From positions 1 to 51,447 of the IMG/VR virus record IMGVR_UViG_3300042154_002918: a stretch of 51,447 nt of DNA. One strand, 5' to 3'. Of this stretch, positions 17,501 to 26,711 are shown in pieces. The number at the start of each line of letters is the position of its first letter. Positions within the stretch are counted from its first letter, which is position 1. The notes under the pieces were generated by a model. The model ran no database searches, had not been told where the DNA came from, and saw nothing but the letters and a program-made list of their open reading frames with translations. A program made the position numbers and the translations under genes. This DNA comes from a virus.

Positions 17501-17771
17501 TGTATTAGGAGAAACTTATTATGTTGACTTAGACTTAGTTGAAGAGTACATTGGAATACCAAACAACGAAGTGTCGATATCAGGTGAAACATCTGAAATG
17601 AAAATAAACATTATTAAGTTTGACTTGGTTAAAATGTTGTTGGACACAGTATTAACTGAACATGAAGACGGTGATGAAACTTTAGGAATGAAACAATCAT
17701 CAAACACAAGCATTCCGTTTAGAATCGCATTCAACAGTTTATTAAATAAAAAACTTATAAATCACTATTAA
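17493..17771 (+). CDS. Unassigned small phage protein (92 aa)
   Basis: A 92-residue acidic soluble protein (YVDLDLVEEYIGIPNNEVSI, then a helix VKMLLDTVLTEHEDGDE). No signal peptide, membrane helix or known motif. It overlaps the HAD-like gene by 8 bases and lies 3 bases before a glycosyltransferase gene, so it travels in the glycan transcript. The function is unknown. Confidence 0.65.
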   Translation: MINVLGETYYVDLDLVEEYIGIPNNEVSISGETSEMKINIIKFDLVKMLLDTVLTEHEDGDETLGMKQSSNTSIPFRIAFNSLLNKKLINHY

Positions 17772-17774
17772 AAT

Positions 17775-18827
17775 ATGGAAAATTCGTTAGAAGAAAAAGT
17801 AAAACAATCCATTCAAACATTAAAAGACAAACAAGCAAGAATTTATCTATTAGTTCAAGACACTAAAGGTAATGCAAGAGCTTCTGTCCGTTATATGTAT
17901 CAAATGGGAAAAACATTAAAAGACAATGGGTTTAACCCAATCATACTTCATGAAAAAGCTGATTATGCAGGTGTTGTCGCATGGTTAAGTGAAGAGTATA
18001 TGGAGTTACCTCATAAAGCCATTGAAGGTCAAAACTTGGAAATATCTCCTGAAGATTTTTTAGTTATACCTGAAGTATTTGGTTATGTTATGGACCAAGT
18101 AAAACAATTACCATGTGCTAAAATTGTATTAACACAATCTTACGCATATATGTTGGAGACATTACAACCAGGTCAAACTTGGGCACAATTTGGGTTTATG
18201 AAATGTATCACAACTAATAACAAACAAAAAGATTATATTGAGAAAGTTATGAGAAATTGTTCTTTTGATATTCTTGAACCTTATATTAGTGAGTCATTTG
18301 AACCTAAATCTTTACCACCAATGCCAATTATTGGTATTCATACTAAAGACCAAAGTGATGCAGTTAATTTAATTAAAACGTTTTATTTAAAATTTCCACA
18401 ATATCGTTGGTTTACATTTAGAGATTTACGAGGTTTGTCTGAAACTGAATTTGCAAATTCACTTAAGGATTGTTTTGTAAGTGTTTGGGTCGATAACGAA
18501 AGTGGTTTTGGAACATTCCCATTAGAATCTATGAAATGTAATGTACCGGTTATTGGTAAAGTACCTAATTTACCGCCTAGTTGGATGAATGAAGATAATG
18601 GAATATGGATAACGGACCAAACGTTACTTGCAGATGTTGTTGCAGATTTCATTCAAAATTGGTTAGAAGATAACATTAAACCTGAAGTTTATGAAGAAAT
18701 GAAAAAAACATCAGAACAATTTTCAGATAAACAAAAATTCGAATCAACTGTAGTTACCCTATTTGAAGGTTATTTAAACACAAGAGCTGACGCATTCGAA
18801 CAACAAATAACAAAAACAGAAGAATAA
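17775..18827 (+). CDS. Putative GT-B glycosyltransferase
   Basis: A 350-residue protein with a GT-B-like two-lobe layout. The first half reads ARIYLLVQDTKGNARASVRYMYQMGKTL, a nucleotide-sugar-type first lobe with a Gly/Ser/Tyr-rich loop. The second half has PMPIIGIHTKDQSDAVNLIK and a late WVDNESGFGTFPLESMKCNVPVIG, the E-x7-E-like acidic stretch plus P-V-I-G of GT4 enzymes. No signal peptide. It is followed 1 base later by a GT2 gene. Donor and acceptor are not predictable. Confidence 0.7.
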   Translation: MENSLEEKVKQSIQTLKDKQARIYLLVQDTKGNARASVRYMYQMGKTLKDNGFNPIILHEKADYAGVVAWLSEEYMELPHKAIEGQNLEISPEDFLVIPEVFGYVMDQVKQLPCAKIVLTQSYAYMLETLQPGQTWAQFGFMKCITTNNKQKDYIEKVMRNCSFDILEPYISESFEPKSLPPMPIIGIHTKDQSDAVNLIKTFYLKFPQYRWFTFRDLRGLSETEFANSLKDCFVSVWVDNESGFGTFPLESMKCNVPVIGKVPNLPPSWMNEDNGIWITDQTLLADVVADFIQNWLEDNIKPEVYEEMKKTSEQFSDKQKFESTVVTLFEGYLNTRADAFEQQITKTEE

Positions 18828-18828
18828 T

Positions 18829-19635
18829 ATGGAAAACAAATTATCACTTTCAATTATATTACCAATTAAATCCTCAAAAGTGAAAGATTTTGAAGATTAT
18901 TTTAACAAAGCAATTGAGTCTATTAAAAACCAACAAGTTGGTATTGAGGAATTAGTTATTATACACACTCCGGAAGAGTCGTTAGTGTCTCATTTAAATG
19001 GATATGATTTTGGAGAATTAACCGTTACTAAATTACTTTGGGATAAAGACCCAAGTTATATGGACCAAGTTAATTACGGAATTAAAAATGCTAAAGGTAA
19101 ATGGGTTTCATTGTTTGAGTTTGATGACGAGTACTCATCAATTTGGTTTAAAAATGTTAAAACATATTCCGAGGCTTATCCTGAAATACAAATGTTTTTA
19201 CCTGTAGTTGTTGAAACTGACGATAAAGGGGTATTTGCGGGGTTCACAAATGAAGCAACATTTGCTGCTAACTTTACTCAAGAGGTTGGATTTTTAACTA
19301 ATGACACATTACAAAATTATCAGAATTTTCAAACTGCCGGTTCAGTATTTAAGAAAGAAATCATTGAAGATTTTGGTGGTTTCAAATCATCAATTAAATT
19401 AACATTTATTTACGAATTTTTATTAAGGTTAACGTATAATTCAGTTTCAATTATGACTATCCCTAAACTTGGTTATAAACATATCAATATGAGGGAAGGT
19501 TCAATATTTTGGAATTATAAGTTTGGAGAATCTGTAATGACAGAAGATGAGGTTAAGTTTTGGATACAAACAGCAAAACGAGAATATTTCTTCGTTGAGG
19601 ATAGAGCCATAAAATATGAACTATCAAATGAGTAA
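18829..19635 (+). CDS. GT2-like glycosyltransferase
   Basis: A 268-residue GT-A protein: SLSIILPIKSSKVKDFEDYFNKAIESI (GT2-type first strand and helix), then KGKWVSLFEFDDEYSSIWF, whose acidic FDDEY stretch is the D-x-D equivalent, and QNFQTAGSVFKKEIIEDFGGF, the GT2-type acceptor segment. No signal peptide or transmembrane tail, unlike processive GT2 synthases, so it probably adds a single sugar in the cytoplasm. It lies 1 base after the previous glycosyltransferase and its stop abuts the sigma-factor start. Confidence 0.78.
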   Translation: MENKLSLSIILPIKSSKVKDFEDYFNKAIESIKNQQVGIEELVIIHTPEESLVSHLNGYDFGELTVTKLLWDKDPSYMDQVNYGIKNAKGKWVSLFEFDDEYSSIWFKNVKTYSEAYPEIQMFLPVVVETDDKGVFAGFTNEATFAANFTQEVGFLTNDTLQNYQNFQTAGSVFKKEIIEDFGGFKSSIKLTFIYEFLLRLTYNSVSIMTIPKLGYKHINMREGSIFWNYKFGESVMTEDEVKFWIQTAKREYFFVEDRAIKYELSNE

Positions 19636-20382
19636 ATGCAAGAAACTCTATCTGCGTCAACAGAAGATGTTTTATCAAAAAAAAGAGGTAGGAAAACCGT
19701 TAACTTAAACTATTTTGCGGAAAGAGAAGAATTAGCAGTAAGAAATTTTTTAATTGCCGAAACCTTTGAGGAAAAAAATAAAATTTATAATGAATTTTTA
19801 AGAGCACCTCTAGATAAAATGATATCTTCTATTATTAGACGATACAAATTATACCGTAAGGATATGAATTTTATTGAAATTCATACAGACACTCATTCTT
19901 TTTTAATGACTAAAGTTGATAAATTCAAACCGGCAAAAGAAAAGAAAGCATATTCATATTTTGGAACTATTTGTAAAAATTATCTAATGGGTCAAATAAT
20001 TAAAGACCAAAAAGAAACAAATAGAAAAGTGTCTTATGAAGATATTTCCGCGAGTATTGAAGAAAGACCTGATATGATATATAGAATTGATGACGACATT
20101 GTTGATACAAATGCCGTTATCAATGAATATTTAAAAGAATTAAAATTATTCATAGATAAAGAATCCTTGAATGATAATGAAAAAAAATTAGGTTATGCTC
20201 TTATTGATTTATTCGATAATTACGAGGAAATTTTTTCGGGAGCGGACAACAATAAATTTAATAAAAATGTCATCCTTTTATCATTAAGAGAAATGACTAA
20301 TTTAAGTACTAAAGAAATTCGTAGTTCAATTAAAAGATTTAAAAAACTTTACTTAATAATACAAATTAAAATGAAAAATTAA
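19636..20382 (+). CDS. T4 gp55-like late sigma factor
   Basis: A 248-residue protein whose region 90-140 (KFKPAKEKKAYSYFGTICKN, then YLMGQIIKDQKETNR) aligns by pattern with the core-binding region of T4 gp55 (F-D-x-x-K-x-x-x-A-Y-I-T-x-x-C-x-N, then I-x-x-x-x-K-E). Gp55 is the divergent sigma-70 relative that directs host RNA polymerase to TATAAATA late promoters. The C-terminal NKNVILLSLREMTNLSTKEIRSSIKRFKK looks like a helix-turn-helix and could be a region-4-like module, longer than in T4. It begins immediately after the GT2 stop. It is the best candidate to recognise the TATTTATA octamers listed separately. Confidence 0.8.
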   Translation: MQETLSASTEDVLSKKRGRKTVNLNYFAEREELAVRNFLIAETFEEKNKIYNEFLRAPLDKMISSIIRRYKLYRKDMNFIEIHTDTHSFLMTKVDKFKPAKEKKAYSYFGTICKNYLMGQIIKDQKETNRKVSYEDISASIEERPDMIYRIDDDIVDTNAVINEYLKELKLFIDKESLNDNEKKLGYALIDLFDNYEEIFSGADNNKFNKNVILLSLREMTNLSTKEIRSSIKRFKKLYLIIQIKMKN

Positions 20383-20383
20383 T

Positions 20384-20953
20384 ATGGATAATTTAATAGA
20401 AACAATACCGGGATTAGGTTGGTCTCAGATAGATAAAAGAGCTTTTGAACATGATGGATGTGTTGTTGATGTTGGATGTTATATGTGGGATTGGTCTAAC
20501 TCTTTAATTGGAAAAAAAAGAATAGTTGGAGTTGACCCTTTGGAAGAAAATATACCTAATGGTGTTGAAATGTTTAAAGGTCTTTTAGGACCTTTTAATT
20601 GTGAATTACCAGTTACTGGTGAAGGTATTTCATTATCTGTTGATAATCATTCGGATGATATCACATTAAAAAAATCACAAATGTTATCTTGGAAAACTTT
20701 TTGCAAAAAATTTAATATAGGTAAAATTTCAATCTTAAAATTAAATATTGAAGGTTCTGAATATACATTATTGAATAGTATGGATACTGATGACTTTAAT
20801 CAAATTGACCAAATTGCTGTTAGTTTTCACGATTGGTTAAATCCTAAATATAAAAATTTAACAGAATCATCTTTAAATTTATTAAAAAATTCCGGTTTTA
20901 AAGTTGTTTCGATTTATGAACCTTACGGATGGTATTTAGCAACCAAAGAATAA
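20384..20953 (+). CDS. FkbM-type methyltransferase
   Basis: A 189-residue class I SAM-dependent methyltransferase. CVVDVGCYMWDWSNSLI is the SAM-binding strand-loop, with an Asp pair in VGVDPLEEN, and ISILKLNIEGSEYTLLNSM is the FkbM hallmark (L-K-x-D/N-x-E-G-x-E). FkbM enzymes O-methylate sugars or related hydroxyls, fitting the glycan operon. The usual Asp in L-K-[ID]-D is replaced by Asn (LKLNIEG), which may affect substrate handling. It is shorter than average but includes the complete Rossmann core. It follows the sigma factor by one base. Confidence 0.82.
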   Translation: MDNLIETIPGLGWSQIDKRAFEHDGCVVDVGCYMWDWSNSLIGKKRIVGVDPLEENIPNGVEMFKGLLGPFNCELPVTGEGISLSVDNHSDDITLKKSQMLSWKTFCKKFNIGKISILKLNIEGSEYTLLNSMDTDDFNQIDQIAVSFHDWLNPKYKNLTESSLNLLKNSGFKVVSIYEPYGWYLATKE

Positions 20954-20968
20954 AAATTAATTAAAAGG

Positions 20969-20976
20969 TATTTATT
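20969..20976 (+). promoter_or_regulatory. TATTTATT, variant of the recurrent octamer
   Basis: TATTTATT lies 3 bases before the ATG at 20980, where the glycan operon gives way to the tail/baseplate run. It differs by one base from the TATTTATA octamer found before seven other genes. AAAAGG lies immediately upstream. Confidence 0.3.
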
Positions 20977-20979
20977 ATC

Positions 20980-21345
20980 ATGGCAAGACCTACAAGAAAA
21001 GAAATTAATTTTTCTAAAGATTCTATATTATCGCTTATGCAAGAAATCTATAATGAACTTGTTGAGCAAAGACAGACTGCAATTAGAATCCAAAACAAAA
21101 TGTTGGCAATGTTGAAAGACCCTTCGGACATGATAACTATTGGACCTGTAATTGAAAAACAACAAAAAATTGTTAATGATTGTGTTGAAAAGAAAATTAG
21201 TCTTTCTAAATTACAATCAAGTATTTGGGAAAAATCTAATAATAATACTGAATCATTTTCAATGGCAGATTTGGATGAAGATTTATTAAATAATCTTATT
21301 GACAAAGATGTTTCTGAAGATTTAGAAAATTATAAAATGAAATAA
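20980..21345 (+). CDS. Unassigned coiled-coil-like phage protein
   Basis: A 121-residue, almost entirely helical protein (SKDSILSLMQEIYNELVEQR, VIEKQQKIVNDCVEKKISLS) with a short acidic tail. No cysteine motif or membrane segment. It heads a run of tail/baseplate genes: the next gene starts 1 base later and the gp5-like hub is two genes further on. A chaperone, tape-measure accessory or baseplate subunit would fit the position; the family is not recognised. Confidence 0.68.
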   Translation: MARPTRKEINFSKDSILSLMQEIYNELVEQRQTAIRIQNKMLAMLKDPSDMITIGPVIEKQQKIVNDCVEKKISLSKLQSSIWEKSNNNTESFSMADLDEDLLNNLIDKDVSEDLENYKMK

Positions 21346-21346
21346 G

Positions 21347-23470
21347 ATGCAGAGTTTATCATCCAGTGCTCCACCACCATCATCCGGTGGAATGGTAGAC
21401 CTAAATAATTCGGAAGAGTCCATAACGGCAAGAATAAAGGCCTATAAAACTTATAGGGAAGTATCTGGTGCCGAAACAAAACTAAGAAAAACAAATGGGG
21501 ATTCATTATCTAAATCTACTGCTCAATTAGCGACACAACTTGATAAAATAAAAGACCTTCAAAAACGTTATTTAAAAGACCCTCCAAATTCAACCGATAA
21601 ATTGTTAGATTTTTTGGGTGAAACACGAGGTAATGGTAGTGAAACTACAAAATACCTTAGAACTAAAGTATTAGAAGTTGCAGCAAAAATAGAACCAAAA
21701 ATAGCGGGTATTGTTAAAGAACAAACAATAAAGGCGTTAGGTTGTTCTCAAGAACAAACATATAAAGGACTATCAGTTAATTATAATCCTAATATAAGAC
21801 CATTATCACAATTACCCGCAGGAGATGGAATTTATATACCAATACAATCAATTGACTTTGCTTCAAGTTTAAAGTTATCTCCTAAAACTTCTTTTGGTCA
21901 GATTTTTTATGAAACTGAACAACCGTCTGCCAGTCCAATTTTTAGACCTTATGGTGGTACTAAAGCGTTTCCGATGAATAAACAATTGTATATTTTAACG
22001 GAATCTCAATATTCTAATCAATCGTTTGGACAGATTAATGGTCAAACATATAAAGGTAAATCCGGAAGAAATTTATTTGATTTACAATACACCAAAACAA
22101 ATAATTTAGGATTAACCGGTGATTTTTATCGTGTTGCATTAATTGATAGGTTAGATAATAATGGTAATGTTTCAAATAATGTTGGTGAGTTTTTATCTGA
22201 TTATTATAGTACAATCAAATTAGTAGATTCAACCGATATTGAAATGAGATTAATTAACTTATTATCAGGTGCGATTAGTATTAATTCACAAATCGGTAGT
22301 GGCCCTTTGTCATCTCAATCAAAATTTTTTATAATTGCACAAAGAATTTTAGGGTTATGTTTTGATTCAAGACAAGAAATAGATGTTAGTGGTACTGCAA
22401 AAATTGCGGAATTAGATGGTGTTGATGATAGTTTTTTTGAATTAACCGAAATTGACTTAAGAAATATCGACAACGAAATTTCTAATGTTCAAAATGGGGT
22501 TATGGAATTTGAAGATTGTGAGAACGTAAAATTACCCGTAGATACTCAAGTATTAATTGACCAACTTATTAATTTTAGAGACGAGTTGAGTGGTCAAACT
22601 ACTCAACAACAAGTTGCTTCAATGTCAAATATTATTGACTCAATTTCACAAAACCCTAAATGGGACCCTTTAATACCTTCTAATTTTAATGCATCTGTCG
22701 CCATTGATAAAAATGTTATTAAACAAATACCAATGGCGGTTGCGTCAGCGGTATTATCACCTAAAGTTTTATTACCATTATACACATTAATGGCAACGGT
22801 ACAATCGGCTGCAACTTACACTTATAATCAAAATGTTACAAGTGCTAATACAGTAATTCAATCAGGTAATACAGTCGGGGGTGAGGCAAGTAATGTTGTT
22901 ACAAGTGGTGCCGATTTTTTAAACAAATTTAGAACATTTTCAATTCAAACAATATCTTTAATTAACAATGAATTTTTAAAGATACTATTCCAAGAATTAA
23001 AAAAAGACATTTTAAATTTAGTTGCAATTATCATTAAAGATGTTAGCCAATCTAGTCGACTAAAAAAATATACGATTATTTTAAAATTAATACAAATTGT
23101 TTTAATAGTTGCACAATTAGTTAATGACTATCGAAAATGTAAATCTTTAATGAGTAATATACTCGCGTTATTAGACGCGGTAAATAATATTGGAATTAAA
23201 CCACTAATTTCACGTTCGGAAATACCCGAAGCGTTAGTTAGATTCGCAGATTTTCTTCCAGGGTTTTCTCCTGAAAGAGCAACTATTAACACAATTCAAC
23301 TTTTACAGGCGGTCGGAATCCCTACAGGAACTTTACCTGACGGTACTCCAAATTTAATGTTAATATATAATTTAGCATCAAATAGAGGTGTTACTAAAGA
23401 AAGAGCAGAAAACGAAAAAGTTGAGGTAGTAATGAAAACCTTATATACCGGAATAGGAAAACCATTTTAA
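21347..23470 (+). CDS. Large tail/baseplate structural protein, unassigned
   Basis: A 707-residue protein next to the gp5-like hub. After a Ser/Pro-rich N-terminus there is a helical segment (about 25-130), a beta-rich middle (FRPYGGTKAFPMNKQLYILTE region), then a hydrophobic helical part (about 545-620: LNLVAIIIKDVSQSSRL, IILKLIQIVLIVAQLVNDY). That pattern is unusual for a soluble virion protein and could insert into membrane or pack inside the baseplate. No lysozyme or protease motif is seen. It is spaced 1 base from the preceding and 2 bases from the next gene. A baseplate or tail-hub role is inferred from position only. Confidence 0.7.
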   Translation: MQSLSSSAPPPSSGGMVDLNNSEESITARIKAYKTYREVSGAETKLRKTNGDSLSKSTAQLATQLDKIKDLQKRYLKDPPNSTDKLLDFLGETRGNGSETTKYLRTKVLEVAAKIEPKIAGIVKEQTIKALGCSQEQTYKGLSVNYNPNIRPLSQLPAGDGIYIPIQSIDFASSLKLSPKTSFGQIFYETEQPSASPIFRPYGGTKAFPMNKQLYILTESQYSNQSFGQINGQTYKGKSGRNLFDLQYTKTNNLGLTGDFYRVALIDRLDNNGNVSNNVGEFLSDYYSTIKLVDSTDIEMRLINLLSGAISINSQIGSGPLSSQSKFFIIAQRILGLCFDSRQEIDVSGTAKIAELDGVDDSFFELTEIDLRNIDNEISNVQNGVMEFEDCENVKLPVDTQVLIDQLINFRDELSGQTTQQQVASMSNIIDSISQNPKWDPLIPSNFNASVAIDKNVIKQIPMAVASAVLSPKVLLPLYTLMATVQSAATYTYNQNVTSANTVIQSGNTVGGEASNVVTSGADFLNKFRTFSIQTISLINNEFLKILFQELKKDILNLVAIIIKDVSQSSRLKKYTIILKLIQIVLIVAQLVNDYRKCKSLMSNILALLDAVNNIGIKPLISRSEIPEALVRFADFLPGFSPERATINTIQLLQAVGIPTGTLPDGTPNLMLIYNLASNRGVTKERAENEKVEVVMKTLYTGIGKPF

Positions 23471-23472
23471 AC

Positions 23473-23685
23473 ATGAAAAAAGAAGAATTTGAAAATATAA
23501 TTAAAGAACAACCAAATCTTAAAGATTTACCTAATCAAAAGTTAGTTGAATTTATGGATTTATTATCTTCAGATTTTGAAGGTACTAAAGAGAATATTAT
23601 TAATTCAACTCGTTATTTAGATAAATTAGAAGAATTATACAATAACACTTTAAAAGTATACCAAGAAAGAAATAACAATGAGTAG
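23473..23685 (+). CDS. Small unassigned phage protein (70 aa)
   Basis: A 70-residue acidic helical protein (MKKEEFENIIKEQPNLKDLP, then EGTKENIINSTRYLDKLEEL) that overlaps the gp5-like gene by 8 bases. No motif recognised. Small acidic proteins next to baseplate-hub genes are often assembly chaperones; that is only positional inference. Confidence 0.65.
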   Translation: MKKEEFENIIKEQPNLKDLPNQKLVEFMDLLSSDFEGTKENIINSTRYLDKLEELYNNTLKVYQERNNNE

Positions 23686-25186
23686 ACCAATATTTTTTCA
23701 ATGTATTGTATTAGATAATCAAGACCCTCTAATGCTTGGAAGAGTTAGGGCAAGAATTGTTACGGATAATTACGAAGACATATTAAAAAGTGTTGATAGC
23801 CCAAAATGGAATCCTGAAACAGACCCATGGTCCCCAAGAGACCCTTTAGTTTTTAATACATTATTACCTTATTTTGTTTATCAAGTACCAAAAATAAATG
23901 AGTTAATTCAAGTTTTTTATGTAAATAGAGATTTTAAATATCAAAATCAATATTACATACAAAATAGTTTTTCAAGTCCAAGAGCATCATATGGTGAGTT
24001 TAATTTTGGTGCGAATGTACATACCGGTACAGGGTTACAAATTCAAAATCCTCAAGATTTAAAAAATAAAGATGGTAGTTTAGCTAATTCAATATCTAAC
24101 GGGGTTTTTCCTGAACCAGGTGATAATGCAATATTAGGCCGTGGTAGTGCCGATTTAATTGTAAAACAAGATGAGGTTTTATTAAGGGCAGGTAAATTTA
24201 CTGATAATACTTTACAACCAACAATACCACCAACAGGTAACGAAAATAGAGGTTATTTACAATTGACTCGTTTTAGTAGTACTAAAGAAAGTTTGTCCCC
24301 TAAAACTTATTTTGAATTTAAAGACAGGGTAATTTTAAATAATTATTTAATTGAATGGACATTATCAAACCCTGAAAATACTCAAAATAAATTTACAGGT
24401 TCGGTTTATTTATATCAATTAAAACCCGATTCATCGGTTAACACCAAAAATTTAACGGTAGGGAGTGTTGTAAGTGAAAATTTAAAAAAATTAGTTTACA
24501 CACAACAATTCACATTATTATCAAAGGTCGATACAATAAAATTCATAAATGATTTTATTAAAACTTGTAATTCTAAAAATTTTAGTTCTACCGGTGATAG
24601 ATTATTTCCATCTGTTGGTACAAAATTTCCAATATTTTTTAGACCAACAAATTTAATGTATAATAAGTTAAAGTCGAATAATTCCACCGAAGTTAAAAAT
24701 GTCTCAGAAATATACAAAGCAACTAAATTAAATAGTGCTGACCAAGGAGGTTATGGTATAATTATAAGTCAAGATGTAGTTAGTTTAACAACTCCATTAA
24801 CACCTGTAAAAGTGGTTGTACCTCAATCAAGAGAAATTGTTGGTATGACAACCTATGGTGCTTTAGGTAGTGATGCTTTATTTTTACTTTCAAATACTTC
24901 TCAAATTCCGGGTAAAAACAAAATTAATTTAAAAGACACATTATATGGAATTTCTTCTGATGTATTTGCAAATGAAATAATTCCAAATACTTCAAGTATG
25001 GTTCGTGGTGAAGAACTTTTAGAGTTAATTAATTTGATTGTTAGATTCTTAGTTAGTCATACCCACGCTTATCCTGGATTAGCACCAGTTAGTATAACAG
25101 AAGACGGTTCAAACGTTTCAAACATCTTACAAGAACTACAAAATGCATATACTAAAATACTTAATACAACTATTCGACTTAATTGA
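23678..25186 (+). CDS. gp5-like baseplate hub / spike protein (OB-fold)
   Basis: A 502-residue protein opening RPIFFQCIVLDNQDPLMLGRVRARIVTD, then PWSPRDPLVFNTLLPYFVYQVPKINELIQVFYVN, matching the N-terminal OB-fold of T4 gp5/VgrG-type hubs (D-P-x-x-x-G-R-V-[RK]-x-R-I ... W-x-x-x-x-L-P ... P-x-x-G/N-[ED]-x-[VI]-x-[VI]). The rest is extended and beta-rich; the lysozyme domain of T4 gp5 is not evident. The C-terminal LINLIVRFLVSHTHAYPG is typical of phage hub proteins. This protein should form the trimeric centre of a contractile-tail baseplate. Confidence 0.75.
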   Translation: MSRPIFFQCIVLDNQDPLMLGRVRARIVTDNYEDILKSVDSPKWNPETDPWSPRDPLVFNTLLPYFVYQVPKINELIQVFYVNRDFKYQNQYYIQNSFSSPRASYGEFNFGANVHTGTGLQIQNPQDLKNKDGSLANSISNGVFPEPGDNAILGRGSADLIVKQDEVLLRAGKFTDNTLQPTIPPTGNENRGYLQLTRFSSTKESLSPKTYFEFKDRVILNNYLIEWTLSNPENTQNKFTGSVYLYQLKPDSSVNTKNLTVGSVVSENLKKLVYTQQFTLLSKVDTIKFINDFIKTCNSKNFSSTGDRLFPSVGTKFPIFFRPTNLMYNKLKSNNSTEVKNVSEIYKATKLNSADQGGYGIIISQDVVSLTTPLTPVKVVVPQSREIVGMTTYGALGSDALFLLSNTSQIPGKNKINLKDTLYGISSDVFANEIIPNTSSMVRGEELLELINLIVRFLVSHTHAYPGLAPVSITEDGSNVSNILQELQNAYTKILNTTIRLN

Positions 25187-25194
25187 TATTTATA
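25187..25194 (+). promoter_or_regulatory. TATTTATA octamer before structural gene
   Basis: Exact TATTTATA ending 13 bases before the ATG at 25208, with AAAAAGG in between as a possible ribosome-binding purine tract. Candidate late-promoter element for the tail gene that follows. Confidence 0.4.
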
Positions 25195-25207
25195 ATTAAA
25201 AAGGTAA

Positions 25208-26710
25208 ATGTCAATTTTAAGGTCTTACATAGATAAAAACAACACCATCATTTCAAACTCTTATGTTAATACAGGAAGGAACCCTGTTATTGAGTTAAAT
25301 TTTGGTGCATCTGATTTAATAGTTCCCAACTTTGGTTATACAAGATTCATCTTTGATTTAGATTTATCTCTACTACGCCAAAACATCCAATCCGGAGTAA
25401 TATCAACAGGATGTACTACGGGGATGACTCATACACTAAACATGACTAACACATCTTCGTTTGACAATGAATTGTTAAATACATTCATGACTAACGAAAG
25501 AAGAAGAGCGACCTCATTTGATTTAATCTTATTTAGAATACCTCAAATATCCGGAACTACCGGAGGTGCTCAACAATGGGATGAAGGTGTTGGATATGAC
25601 TATAATAATTTTAACTTATCTCAAGGAAGTGCTAATGGTACATCAACCCCATTAACATTTGTCGATAGTCGTGCATATTCATCAAGACCATCAAACTGGT
25701 ATCAAACAACAACAATTAGTAATTGGTCACAACCGGGTGTTTACGATAATAATAATCAAGGTATTGTAAATTATTCAGGTTTAACAATTGTTGCACAACA
25801 ACATTTTGAATTAGGTAATGAAGATTTAAATATGGATATGTCCGGTGAAATAAACGGAGTATTAAATGGAACTATTACCGGTGTGACAGGATGGGGATTG
25901 GCATATCTACCTCAACTTGAAAATATATCGGGTCTTACCGATAGTTATAGTGTTGCATTCTTTTCAAGACACACACAAACTTTTTACCAACCATTTCTAC
26001 AAACAACGTATGATGATTTAATTCAAGACGACCGAAATATATTTTTAAAGAACCAAGAAAATAAATTGTTTTTATACATTTATCAAAATGGGGATTTAGT
26101 TAATTTAGATTCAGACCCGTTTGTTAGAATTGAAGACCGAAATGGTGATGTGGTTAGTGGTATGTCATCACTAAACACTTGTTTAAAGGCAAAAGGAGTT
26201 TATGAAGTTATAGTACCTAATGGATTTAGTGGAAGTCCGGCACCTTGTGTGTTCTACGATGTATGGTCAGGTTTGACAATTAATGGTCAGGCAATACCTA
26301 ATGTCCAAAATCAATTTATTCTTCAAGAATACAACGCAGGAATACAAATTGGGTCAACATCAAGAGAACCTCAAAAATACGGATTTGATTTCTATGGTAT
26401 TTTACAAAATGAACAAATTCTTAATACGGACATTAGAAAGGTTGGTGTGACAATTAAAAAGGCATACACCGGACAACAATTATTGTTGGACGTTTCATCT
26501 TTCTATAGAGTATATGTTAAAGAGGGAACTACTGAAGTTTTAGTTCAAGATTGGACACCTATCAATAGAACACCAAATGAATATTACTTTATGTTTGATA
26601 TGAGGGATAAAATACCAAATCAATATTATGTTGATATTCAAGTGAACACTTCAGGTGAAAAAGATACTTATAAGAAACAATTAACATTTAATATCGTAAA
26701 TACAAAATAA
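25208..26710 (+). CDS. Unassigned tail/virion structural protein
   Basis: A 500-residue beta-rich protein, high in Gly, Asn, Thr and Tyr (NPVIELNFGASDLIVPNFGY, TPLTFVDSRAYSSRPSNWYQ), the composition of phage virion proteins. The C-terminal part (about 385-500) has KYGFDFYGILQNEQIL and YRVYVKEGTTEVLVQDW, looking like repeated Ig-like or carbohydrate-binding beta units. No signal peptide. It follows the gp5-like hub with a 21-base gap containing a TATTTATA octamer, so it may have its own late promoter. Baseplate wedge or fibre-attachment protein are options; not resolved. Confidence 0.72.
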   Translation: MSILRSYIDKNNTIISNSYVNTGRNPVIELNFGASDLIVPNFGYTRFIFDLDLSLLRQNIQSGVISTGCTTGMTHTLNMTNTSSFDNELLNTFMTNERRRATSFDLILFRIPQISGTTGGAQQWDEGVGYDYNNFNLSQGSANGTSTPLTFVDSRAYSSRPSNWYQTTTISNWSQPGVYDNNNQGIVNYSGLTIVAQQHFELGNEDLNMDMSGEINGVLNGTITGVTGWGLAYLPQLENISGLTDSYSVAFFSRHTQTFYQPFLQTTYDDLIQDDRNIFLKNQENKLFLYIYQNGDLVNLDSDPFVRIEDRNGDVVSGMSSLNTCLKAKGVYEVIVPNGFSGSPAPCVFYDVWSGLTINGQAIPNVQNQFILQEYNAGIQIGSTSREPQKYGFDFYGILQNEQILNTDIRKVGVTIKKAYTGQQLLLDVSSFYRVYVKEGTTEVLVQDWTPINRTPNEYYFMFDMRDKIPNQYYVDIQVNTSGEKDTYKKQLTFNIVNTK

Positions 26711-26711
26711 T

